Below, piece after piece: positions 8,112 to 14,430 of a stretch of DNA of 16,872 bases (position 1 is the first letter of the stretch; every line of letters starts with the position of its first letter). The position numbers were made by a program, and so were the translations under genes. The notes under the pieces were generated by a model. The model saw only the letters and a program-made list of their open reading frames with translations. It did no database searches and was not told the origin of the DNA. The stretch comes from Candidatus Zixiibacteriota bacterium (lineage in GTDB: Bacteria; Zixibacteria; MSB-5A5; GN15; FEB-12), in assembly GCA_023700785.1 (NCBI GenBank), contig JAMPYH010000014.1:1-16872 (forward strand), written 5' to 3'.

Positions 8112-8211
8112 ATCCGCACAGCCGGTAACAGTTTCTTTAATATCGGCTTGAACGCGGTTGCGCACAACCTGCACAACCGGGATAGTTTCATTTCCGACAG
8201 GACTTTTCCGC

Positions 8212-8997
8212 ATGAAGGCTACATATAGAACAACGCTTCCTTTCGCTCTTCTGCTCAATCTTCTCCTGCCTGGGGCGGGTCATTTCCTCTGGAGGGAAGT
8301 CCTGTTCGGCCTGTTTATCTTCCTCATTATGCTTTTGGCTGCAGCTATCGGTATCGTTCAATTCCTGATACCGTTGCCCAAAGTCGCGCTCTGGCTTCTA
8401 CTTGGCCTGCCGTTTCTCTTTTACTTGTTCACGTTCATAGACCTGGCAAGAACGGTACAAACCAAAAGAGCAAAAGTAGTACCGACTGTCAGCGCCGCGC
8501 TCATTATCCTGGCGGCAGGCCTGGTGTACCAGCTAGTCTCTCCGTCGGGCCTGGTCAATTTCGGGATCCGCAATTTCCCGGAGATCTCCACAGTGACCGA
8601 CAGCCACCTCAATCCGCTCTACCGCCAGGGCGATGTCGTCGTGGCGAACCGCCTGGCCTACACCGCCCGGATCCCTTTTCTCAACCGCCAGGTGCTGCAC
8701 AGACTGCCGGAGAGGTTCGATCTGGTCCGGTTTGTGTCCGAAAATGGCCGCCACCAGACCGGGTTTATCCTGGGGCTGTCGAACGAACTGGTCGAGATCA
8801 CGGATGGCGCGCTGAACGCCGATGATTCGCCGATCAACATAACCCTCCCGCCGGGCTTCCAATTGTCCGGAGAGTGGCCGTTGACAGAGGTCGCTGATTA
8901 CTCTATTTTGGTCGGAACATTTAACCTGGGAACGCTCGACGACCTGCACCTGGTCCGCTTGGACAGCCTGGTCGGACGAGTGGACAGCTTTCATTGA
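8212..8997 (+). CDS. Membrane protein with degenerate signal-peptidase-I domain
   Basis: This 261-residue protein has about four hydrophobic segments (roughly 8-26, 30-53, 58-79 and 89-109). The first contains an NLLLPGAGHF motif common in small polytopic membrane proteins. Residues of about 128-258 follow the order of the signal peptidase I fold: HLNPLYRQGDVVVANRLAY matches the SMxPTLxxGDxVxVNK block, ILGLSNELVEITDG matches the RVIGLPGDxVEI block, and VGTFNLGTLDD matches the GDNxxxSxDS block. The catalytic residues are missing. The nucleophile Ser position is H132 (with S131 beside it), and the general-base Lys position before the GL motif is Gly or Thr. It is therefore probably a pseudoenzyme, not a working leader peptidase. 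The ATG at 8212 has AGGA nine bases upstream and is preferred to an upstream TTG. Its stop overlaps the next start (TGATG). Confidence 0.75.
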   Translation: MKATYRTTLPFALLLNLLLPGAGHFLWREVLFGLFIFLIMLLAAAIGIVQFLIPLPKVALWLLLGLPFLFYLFTFIDLARTVQTKRAKVVPTVSAALIILAAGLVYQLVSPSGLVNFGIRNFPEISTVTDSHLNPLYRQGDVVVANRLAYTARIPFLNRQVLHRLPERFDLVRFVSENGRHQTGFILGLSNELVEITDGALNADDSPINITLPPGFQLSGEWPLTEVADYSILVGTFNLGTLDDLHLVRLDSLVGRVDSFH

Positions 8998-9665
8998 TGC
9001 CGATCAACTCGCTTATCTTTGACCTCGACGGTACTCTCATAGATTCCTCGGATGGAGTAGTTGAAGCGGTCAACTACGCCTTTAACCAGATGGGGATCGC
9101 CTCCTGTCCGCCCGAAGTCATCAAACCGTACATCGGCTATCCGCTCAAGGAGATGTTCGCGGATCTAACCCCCGTGTCGGCCGATCTGCTGTATGACCAT
9201 TTTCAGGTTCGCGCCAGGACCAGCGTGGTTGACTCATCGGTAATGCTGGAGCGAGTCGATCCGACCCTGCGCGAGTTGCGCGAGCGCGGCTACAAGATGG
9301 CGATCGCGACGACCAAGATCGGCGTGCATGTTGACGCTATCATCAGGAAGTTTGGCTGGGAGGATCTGTTTGACGCGGCTGTCGCCGGCAACGACGTCTC
9401 CCGAGTTAAGCCGCATCCCGAATCAATTCACCTGGCGATCGCCCGTTTGGGGGCGACTCCCGATGAATCGATGGTCATTGGCGACACCGAGAATGATGTT
9501 CTCGCCGCGCAAGGTGTCCCCACGCGAGCGGTGGCGCTTTTGTCGCTCTACGGCGGACATGACCGGGTAACCAAACTGAATCCAGACTTCATAATTTCCG
9601 CGCTCCCTGAACTGATCCCGATCCTCGACCGGCTCAATGCGGTTCGAACGAGCGCTGTCAGGTAG
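8997..9665 (+). CDS. HAD-superfamily phosphatase, phosphoglycolate phosphatase-like
   Basis: This is a 222-residue cytoplasmic haloacid-dehalogenase-type phosphatase. Motif I is FDLDGT with nucleophile D9 and acid/base D11. Motif II is the Thr in MAIATTK (about 105-106). Motif III is K138 in KPHPE. Motif IV is GDTENDV with Mg2+ ligands D163 and D167. The helical cap between motifs I and II (about residues 15-85) is the C1 type seen in Gph, PpaX and beta-phosphoglucomutase relatives. Length and motif spacing fit phosphoglycolate phosphatase or pyrophosphatase PpaX; the exact substrate cannot be read from sequence. The ATG at 8997 overlaps the previous stop codon (TGATG) and lacks a strong Shine-Dalgarno, which suggests translational coupling to the membrane protein. 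Confidence 0.9.
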   Translation: MPINSLIFDLDGTLIDSSDGVVEAVNYAFNQMGIASCPPEVIKPYIGYPLKEMFADLTPVSADLLYDHFQVRARTSVVDSSVMLERVDPTLRELRERGYKMAIATTKIGVHVDAIIRKFGWEDLFDAAVAGNDVSRVKPHPESIHLAIARLGATPDESMVIGDTENDVLAAQGVPTRAVALLSLYGGHDRVTKLNPDFIISALPELIPILDRLNAVRTSAVR

Positions 9666-9673
9666 AAAAGAGT

Positions 9674-9721
9674 ATGATTCCCTATGGCGACGGCCGACGC
9701 GATATCGCGATGGCGCGCTGA
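9674..9721 (+). CDS. Possible 15-codon leader ORF
   Basis: Between the HAD gene and the aminopeptidase, an ATG with AAAGAG just upstream opens a frame for the peptide MIPYGDGRRDIAMAR and stops at TGA, 17 bases before the next ATG. The frame contains a perfect 12-base palindrome CGCGATATCGCG (9698-9709). It may be a small leader peptide or simply a spacer; nothing proves translation. Confidence 0.2.
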   Translation: MIPYGDGRRDIAMAR

Positions 9722-9738
9722 TAAAGACGGAGCAAAGC

Positions 9739-10839
9739 ATGGATATTCGCGTCAAACGACTGGCCAGCCTGCTGGTCCATTACTCGGTGGAGCTAAAAAA
9801 AGGGGAGTTGATCCGCATCCAGGGAGAGGCGGTCGCGCTCCCGATCATCAAGGCGGTCTATGAGGAAGCGCTCAAAGTTGGCGCGTTTCCCTATGTGCAG
9901 ATCCGTGTCCCGGGGTGCGAAGAACTGATGCTGAAACATGGCTCCGACGAGCAGCTCTCATTCATCAACCCGATGACCAGGCTTGAAGCGGAGAAGATGG
10001 ATGCTTTCATCAGCTTCTGGGGGACCGAGAACACCAAGTATCTCTCCGGCGTCAACCCCCAGCGCCAGGCGTTTCAACGGAAAGCGATGCGGCCGGTCAT
10101 CCAGAAACTTTTCGCCCGCATGGGGAATCGCTCGTTGAAATGGTGCGGTACGCAATTCCCGACCCTGGCCGACGCGCAGGACGCGGAAATGTCGCTGACC
10201 GATTATGAGGATTTCGTCTATGGCGCGGGTCATGTTGATACATCCGATCCGGTCAAGCATTGGCTCACCGTGAAGAAAGAACAGGAAAGACTGGTCAAGA
10301 TCCTTGATAGGATCGACCAGCTGCATGTCCGCTCGGATGACACCGATCTCAAAATGCGGGTAAAAGGACGTCGCTGGATCTCCTGCCACGGCACCGAGAA
10401 CTTCCCCGACGGCGAGATCTTCACCGGTCCGATCGAGAACAGCGTCGAAGGGCATATCCGCTTCAGTTATCCCGCGGTGTATGCCGGGCGCGAAGTGAAC
10501 GATGTACGCCTCAGCCTGAAACGGGGGAAAGTGGTGAAAGAGGAAGCATCGAAGAACCTGCACTACCTGACCTCCATGCTCGATATGGATAAGGGAGCGC
10601 GGTTTGTCGGCGAGTTCGCGATCGGCACCAACTATGAGATCCAGCGCTTCTCGCGGAATACGCTCTTTGATGAAAAGATCGGCGGCACCTGCCACATGGC
10701 GGTCGGCGCGTCGATCCCCGAGAGCGGCGGTAAAAACAAAAGCTCGCTCCATTGGGATATGGTCTGCGACCTGCGGAAAGGGAGTGAGATCGTCGCCGAC
10801 GGCAAGACGATCTACCGCAACGGCAAGTTTACGATCTAA
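9739..10839 (+). CDS. M29 family (thermophilic-type) metallo-aminopeptidase
   Basis: This 366-residue cytoplasmic peptidase removes N-terminal residues from peptides using two divalent metals, in the family of AmpS, AmpT and PepS. Candidate metal ligands, by comparison with family motifs, are E226 (NFPDGE), E292 (GEFAIG), H319 (GGTCHMAVG) and the HWD pair H338 and D340. The conserved GGKNKSSLHWDM block is intact. The length is slightly shorter than the roughly 370-410 typical of the family, with no visible internal loss. The ATG at 9739 is preferred to upstream in-frame starts that would run into the HAD gene, and GGAG (9729-9732) lies six bases before it. It sits 73 bases after the HAD gene and is followed by a hairpin terminator, so it is probably the last gene of the 8212-10839 unit. 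Confidence 0.92.
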   Translation: MDIRVKRLASLLVHYSVELKKGELIRIQGEAVALPIIKAVYEEALKVGAFPYVQIRVPGCEELMLKHGSDEQLSFINPMTRLEAEKMDAFISFWGTENTKYLSGVNPQRQAFQRKAMRPVIQKLFARMGNRSLKWCGTQFPTLADAQDAEMSLTDYEDFVYGAGHVDTSDPVKHWLTVKKEQERLVKILDRIDQLHVRSDDTDLKMRVKGRRWISCHGTENFPDGEIFTGPIENSVEGHIRFSYPAVYAGREVNDVRLSLKRGKVVKEEASKNLHYLTSMLDMDKGARFVGEFAIGTNYEIQRFSRNTLFDEKIGGTCHMAVGASIPESGGKNKSSLHWDMVCDLRKGSEIVADGKTIYRNGKFTI

Positions 10840-10862
10840 CGGGACAATCGCGAAGACAACAT

Positions 10863-10891
10863 AAAGGCCGGCAGTCATGCCGGCCTTTGTC
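10863..10891. terminator. Hairpin terminator between convergent genes
   Basis: A perfect 10-base stem, AAAGGCCGGC (10863-10872) with GCCGGCCTTT (10879-10888), closes a 6-base loop. On the plus strand GTCGTTTT follows. On the minus strand the stem ends in CTTTATGTTGT. It lies between the aminopeptidase and the convergent subtilase and could serve both. The U tract is modest. Confidence 0.8.
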
Positions 10892-10910
10892 GTTTTGCGC
10901 GAATTTCGAT

Positions 10911-13286
10911 TTACGGATTAACAGGAGGGTCTCCCGCGCCGGTCAAATAGGCTATCAACCCCGACAGGTCAGAGAGATCGATCTCGAGTGACGCATTAAA
11001 ATCCGCCGCCTGGATCGTTACCGGCACCGGAGCAAGCGTCGTCAAATACGAGATCAGCATGCTCAGATCAGTGATGTCAACATTGTTGTTGAGACTCATA
11101 TCTGATCGCTTCACATACTTTGTCCGCACCTGGCCGGGAACCGGGATCGGTTCATAATTGGCGGTGGCGGAGTTTAACATTGTCCGCGTTCCGAGGTAAA
11201 AAGCGGTATCAAAGGGACTCCCGAAGCCCCCCAGCGCGGTTTCAATCGGATGGTAAAAGACCCGCAGTACCTCGCCGGACCCCGGCGCCAGCGCGGGGGA
11301 GCCGCCGCCAACATTCGCCACCAATTGGATCGCGAAGCGTCCCAGATCCGGTTGCCACTGCAGGTAGTTGGTCGCCTCGAAGTATGAGGTTCTCGAACCG
11401 AGCAATATCGAATCGATGATCACCTTTACATCCACGGAGTCAACCGCGAACGACAGGGTCATCGACGGTATCGGCTGCGTGTTGGTAAGTGAGATCGGCA
11501 CCATGCCATTCTGCCCGGCGTATGCCGAGTCGGTACCAAACTTCACGCTGTCAGCGTGCACCAGGATGTAATTGGTCCGTTCACCAGAGAGCGGTCCGTA
11601 GGTCGTCTGGCGAACCAGCGAAACATCGTATAGTCCGGGAGTGAGATACGTGTGCGAAGGATTCGCGTCGGTCGAAAGATTCCCGTCCCCAAAATCCCAT
11701 TCCACCGACGTCGCCGGTACTGTCGAGACATCAGTGAACAGCACAGTAAGGGGAGCGACGCCTACCTGAATGTCTGAATTGAAACTTGCTCCCCAACTCA
11801 GGGCGGCATCCGTATTGATGATCCCCCAACCGTACGTATTATCCGGCGATGTCGCCTTTGAAGCGGTCTCCATCAGGGCAAGTCGGACCAATGCCGGCGG
11901 CCAGGTTGGATGAGCCTGAATGATCAGGCAGGCCGCGCCGGCGACCAGCGGTGTGGAGAGCGAAGTTCCATTGGCGGAGCCATAGGTTGTGTTGCCGGAG
12001 GGAGTCGCCCAATAGGTGCTGACTCCGCGAGCGCAGACTTCCGGTTTCATTCTGCCATCAGCCGTCGGTCCACGTGACGAAAAGCTCGCGATGGTCCCGG
12101 TCGATGAAACGGCACCAACGGCGATCATGTCGAACGCGTCAGCGGGAGCCGACAGAGTGCCGGCGCCGGGTCCGGCGTTCCCCATTGAATTGCAGTGAAC
12201 TATGCCAAGTCCCGCGGCGGTATTCGCGGCCAACGTGATAGTGGCGGTATTACCGTCATAATCAGCGTACGTGTACCAGTCGGAATAGCCGAGCGATGAC
12301 GTGATCACGTCCGCGCCGATCGAGTCAACGAACTCCAGCGCGGCGACCCAGTTATCTTCCTCCACCGGGGTCTCCGAGCGAACATCCTCGGTCTTGCACA
12401 TGATGATATTCGCTTTGTAAGCCGGACCATACATGGTGCCGTCTTTTAATCCCGCGGCCACCGCGAGACAGCCTGTTCCGTGGTTCCACTGGGAGGGATC
12501 ATCCACCCCCTCATTGGCGACATTGCCGTCGTTGAAGATGAAATCCCACTCGGCCAGCACGCGGCCTTCAAGATATGCGTTGGCGAACGCTTCGTGCGTT
12601 TTGCGGTAGCCGGTATCAAAGATCGCCAGGGTGACGCCCGACCCGTCGTATCCCTTGTTATGAACAGCCGGTACATTGATCTGTCCCAATTGCTGGGCGG
12701 CGTTGCCGTAATTCAACGCGTCGGGTGACTGACCCGCCTCCGGCGCATCCGGGCGTATCATTTCTGATTGCGGATACTCTTTTTTGAACCTCGCCATAGG
12801 CGTGATCGCGCGGACATAGGGGAGCGCGGCGAGCGCGTCCAGTTTGTCAGGTGCAATATTCACCGACACCGCGTTGAGGAATCGCGAGCTCCGGCGAGTG
12901 GTCGCGCCGACTGATTCTACGCCGGAGATGTACGAGGTATTGACCGGAACATCGGCGAAGACCGGTTCGTCCATGCCGACTTTGGCGCGTCGAGCACGGG
13001 CGCGATCGGTCAATGGAAGTGCCGCCGCTGAACCAACAAGAACGGAACCCGAGCGCAAGCCTTTGTCAGTGAAATAAACCCAGACAGCGACATCTCCAGT
13101 CCCCTGGCTGGCAATATAGCTGCGAGCCTGGGATGAGATCACCTGATCGGATCTCTCCAGCGTCACCGCGCTTTTGCTCAACGCCGGATTGGGTGGAGCG
13201 GATGCCAGCACGGGGAGTGAAAGCAAAACAGTGGCGATTATCGTGAGGGTGGTGAGGATAGATTCGTGCCGCGATCGTCTCTTCAT
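10911..13286 (-). CDS. Secreted subtilisin-like (S8) protease with PKD and cohesin/dockerin-like regions
   Basis: This 791-residue exported protease has a signal peptide to about residue 30 (cleavage after ASA) and a propeptide-like region to about 165. The S8 catalytic domain spans about 205-500. The triad is D224 (IFDTG), H269 (NHGTG) and S442 (NGTSLSTP, with Leu for the usual Met), with oxyanion Asn N370 in SMGNAGPG. A PKD domain follows at about 505-578 (VEWDFGDG, PSHTY). A cohesin-like beta domain spans about 580-685. Two dockerin-like calcium loops end the chain: D729, S731, N733, D737, D740 and D762, N764, S766, D770, D773, each in the 1-3-5-9-12 pattern and each followed by LxxLIxYLT. 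The ATG has AAGGA seven bases upstream. The protein is probably secreted or surface-held and cleaves external proteins. It is monocistronic, with its own promoter. Confidence 0.93.
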   Translation of the reverse strand: MKRRSRHESILTTLTIIATVLLSLPVLASAPPNPALSKSAVTLERSDQVISSQARSYIASQGTGDVAVWVYFTDKGLRSGSVLVGSAAALPLTDRARARRAKVGMDEPVFADVPVNTSYISGVESVGATTRRSSRFLNAVSVNIAPDKLDALAALPYVRAITPMARFKKEYPQSEMIRPDAPEAGQSPDALNYGNAAQQLGQINVPAVHNKGYDGSGVTLAIFDTGYRKTHEAFANAYLEGRVLAEWDFIFNDGNVANEGVDDPSQWNHGTGCLAVAAGLKDGTMYGPAYKANIIMCKTEDVRSETPVEEDNWVAALEFVDSIGADVITSSLGYSDWYTYADYDGNTATITLAANTAAGLGIVHCNSMGNAGPGAGTLSAPADAFDMIAVGAVSSTGTIASFSSRGPTADGRMKPEVCARGVSTYWATPSGNTTYGSANGTSLSTPLVAGAACLIIQAHPTWPPALVRLALMETASKATSPDNTYGWGIINTDAALSWGASFNSDIQVGVAPLTVLFTDVSTVPATSVEWDFGDGNLSTDANPSHTYLTPGLYDVSLVRQTTYGPLSGERTNYILVHADSVKFGTDSAYAGQNGMVPISLTNTQPIPSMTLSFAVDSVDVKVIIDSILLGSRTSYFEATNYLQWQPDLGRFAIQLVANVGGGSPALAPGSGEVLRVFYHPIETALGGFGSPFDTAFYLGTRTMLNSATANYEPIPVPGQVRTKYVKRSDMSLNNNVDITDLSMLISYLTTLAPVPVTIQAADFNASLEIDLSDLSGLIAYLTGAGDPPVNP

Positions 13287-13343
13287 CGACAGGTCCTTTC
13301 GGTGGTACAGCGGACGTAACAGGTAAGTAATTAGCTAACAATC

Positions 13344-13371
13344 AATTTAACCAATTACCGAATTGTGTCAA
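13344..13371 (-). promoter_or_regulatory. sigma-70 promoter of the subtilase gene
   Basis: On the minus strand a perfect TTGACA (13366-13371), a 16-base spacer and TAAATT (13344-13349, four of six) lie in an AT-rich patch about 58 bases ahead of the protease ATG. Confidence 0.6.
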
Positions 13372-13395
13372 CAGCATTTGATTCGCTCCAGACCC

Positions 13396-13413
13396 TATGG
13401 GAAACCTCCCATA
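13396..13413. repeat. 7-bp inverted repeat upstream of the subtilase promoter
   Basis: TATGGGA and TCCCATA form a perfect palindromic pair around AACC. It is centred about 36 bases beyond the -35 box of the protease promoter, a position that suits an activator site. Another imperfect palindrome, GGCCGA with TCGGCC (13421-13444), lies just beyond it. The binding protein is unknown. Confidence 0.4.
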
Positions 13414-13488
13414 TTGAACCGGCCGAAACGACAGTGAGTCGGCCAGTTGGCAAAAGTCGCGAATCGCGCCAGCCAATCAATCTCTATG

Positions 13489-13500
13489 TACCGTAACGGA
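13489..13500 (+). repeat. Upstream TACCGT box of the pilin region
   Basis: TACCGTAACGGA here matches TACCGTCAAGGA at 13562-13573 in 10 of 12 positions, and a third, inverted copy of the core lies at 13595-13603. This copy also starts a small inverted repeat, CCGTAA with TTACGG (13491-13508). Together the boxes flank the candidate sigma-54 element and may bind an activator. Confidence 0.35.
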
Positions 13501-13541
13501 TTTTACGGCGTCCGGTGCCCATCCAAGAAAAATGTCGGCAA

Positions 13542-13556
13542 GGCACGAGGTATGCT
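13542..13556 (+). promoter_or_regulatory. Candidate sigma-54 promoter of the pilin gene
   Basis: The stretch AAGGCACGAGGTATGCT has GG at 13542-13543 and GC at 13554-13555, exactly ten bases apart. The GGCACG half of the -24 element is intact. It departs from the YTGGCACG-N4-TTGCW consensus mainly in A for T before GG and ATGC for TTGC. The start point would be near 13567, 57 bases before the pilin ATG. No properly spaced sigma-70 pair was seen here. Sigma-54 control of pilin genes is known in several bacteria. Confidence 0.4.
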
Positions 13557-13561
13557 CAACC

Positions 13562-13603
13562 TACCGTCAAGGAATTGTTGTAAGGCATGATAAGTTGACG
13601 GTA
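13562..13603 (+). repeat. 9-bp inverted repeat in the pilin 5' region
   Basis: TACCGTCAA (13562-13570) and its exact reverse complement TTGACGGTA (13595-13603) flank 24 bases, ending eight bases before the pilin ribosome-binding site (AAAGGA, 13611-13616). It could be a pair of protein-binding sites or the arms of a long-loop mRNA stem. If transcription begins near 13567 the left arm would be only partly transcribed, which favours a DNA site. Confidence 0.45.
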
Positions 13604-13623
13604 ACCCTATAAAGGATTGCGTT

Positions 13624-14136
13624 ATGAAGAGTAGATCGCGATTCAGAAGTCCGGCCGGATTCACCATGATCGAGTTGATGATCGTGGTGGTCATCGTGAC
13701 CATAGCTACGTCCATGGCTACGCCCGGTCTGCAGAAAGCGTACGAGCGGATGAAATATCGCGTGGCGGTCCGCAACGTGACCTCGACACTTCGGCTCGCC
13801 CGTTCGACCGCGCTGACGATCAAACAGCAGGTCGGTATTCAGTTCGATGACGCAACCAAGACCATGACGGTCTTCGCCGATTATGTCAATCCGACCGCCT
13901 ACGCTTTTGAGACCGGTGACTCGATCCTCAGCGTTGACACTTTGCCCAAAGAGGTCGTCTGGATGGGGACCGACTGCTCCAACAACATCCTGGCGTTCGA
14001 GCCAAACGGGTCATGCGGATTCACCGGCGGCGGCAATCTCTATTCTTTGGCCTACACCAAGGATATGGTCGCTTTCCACTCCACCAATGTGCTTGCCGCA
14101 ACTGGCAGAGTCGCAACAAATTACAGTTTCTATTGA
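13624..14136 (+). CDS. Type IV pilin-like protein, GspH/FimT family
   Basis: This 170-residue prepilin has a short basic leader, MKSRSRFRSPAG, that would be cut after G12 by the prepilin peptidase (PilD). The mature protein would begin with an N-methylated F13. The mature N terminus FTMIELMIVVVIVTIA has the conserved Glu at +5 (E17) and forms the hydrophobic helix that holds subunits in the fibre. The C-terminal GRVATNYSF ending is typical of GspH/FimT pseudopilins, which act at the tip or in initiating assembly, so this is more likely a minor than a major pilin. C118 and C131 may form a disulfide. AAAGGA lies seven bases before the ATG. It is a single-gene unit bounded by the strong hairpin at 14161, next to pilMNO. 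Confidence 0.9.
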   Translation: MKSRSRFRSPAGFTMIELMIVVVIVTIATSMATPGLQKAYERMKYRVAVRNVTSTLRLARSTALTIKQQVGIQFDDATKTMTVFADYVNPTAYAFETGDSILSVDTLPKEVVWMGTDCSNNILAFEPNGSCGFTGGGNLYSLAYTKDMVAFHSTNVLAATGRVATNYSFY

Positions 14137-14160
14137 GGCCTGATCTCCTCATGAAGCGAG

Positions 14161-14198
14161 GACCCCTGGTCGGCTTAGCCGATCGGGGGTCTTTTTTT
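14161..14198 (+). terminator. Strong intrinsic terminator after the pilin gene
   Basis: GACCCC pairs with GGGGTC (14161-14166 with 14186-14191). The stem continues inward as TGGTCGGC with GCCGATCG, including two G-T wobbles, around a TTA loop. This makes a stem of about 14 base pairs followed by seven T. It should separate the pilin message from pilMNO. Confidence 0.94.
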
Positions 14199-14430
14199 GC
14201 CGCCGCTTTTATCCGGTTGTGCAAAAATGGTTAAGAGGGCGGCTCGGCCCGCCGATACAAAGAGCGAAGGTCCACCGGAGATTCAGCACGGATGCGTCTG
14301 GACCCCCGCCCTTCACCCGACCAAAAAACAGGGCATGCGGGTTAATTGTCGGACTGGCATGCCGATAAACGGAAAAGTAACGACAAGGCGCGAAAGCGAC
14401 AAATCAGACACTTCAAATAAAGAGTGGTGT
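14199..14430 (+). other. Region ahead of pilM without a clear gene
   Basis: This 232-base stretch holds no convincing gene. An open frame continuous with pilM runs through it, but its translation lacks family similarity and pilM has a natural start at 14431. No well-spaced sigma-70 or sigma-54 promoter is evident, although the strong terminator at 14161 implies that pilMNO needs one here. A direct repeat GGCATGC occurs at 14332-14338 and 14356-14362, 24 bases apart. Confidence 0.5.

Larger units (their letters stand above)
7874..8211. other. Divergent intergenic region of 338 bases
   Basis: No credible gene is present. It holds the protease promoter (minus) and a candidate promoter for the next plus-strand unit. 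The middle part (7940-8080) is more AT-rich than the coding sequence. It includes an imperfect direct repeat: AACTTCGTAAGCGGTTTCT near 8000 and AACTTTTCAGCGGTTGCT near 8080. A small inverted repeat GGTTG-cgca-CAACC (8156-8169) is followed at once by another CACAACC (8172-8178), within the probable leader of the membrane protein gene. The function of these repeats is unknown and chance is not excluded. Confidence 0.5.

Noticed and set aside
9958..10878. Long open frame opposite the M29 aminopeptidase
   Set aside because: It is antisense to a well-supported enzyme and runs through the terminator hairpin at 10863-10891; no recognisable motif.
13595..13614. TTGACG and TATAAA before the pilin gene as a sigma-70 promoter
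   Set aside because: The spacing is eight bases, too short. TTGACG is part of the inverted repeat and TATAAA overlaps the ribosome-binding site region.
14197..14430. N-terminal extension of PilM by 78 codons
   Set aside because: The extension lacks similarity to PilM, begins within the T-tract of the upstream terminator, and the family start fits the ATG at 14431.
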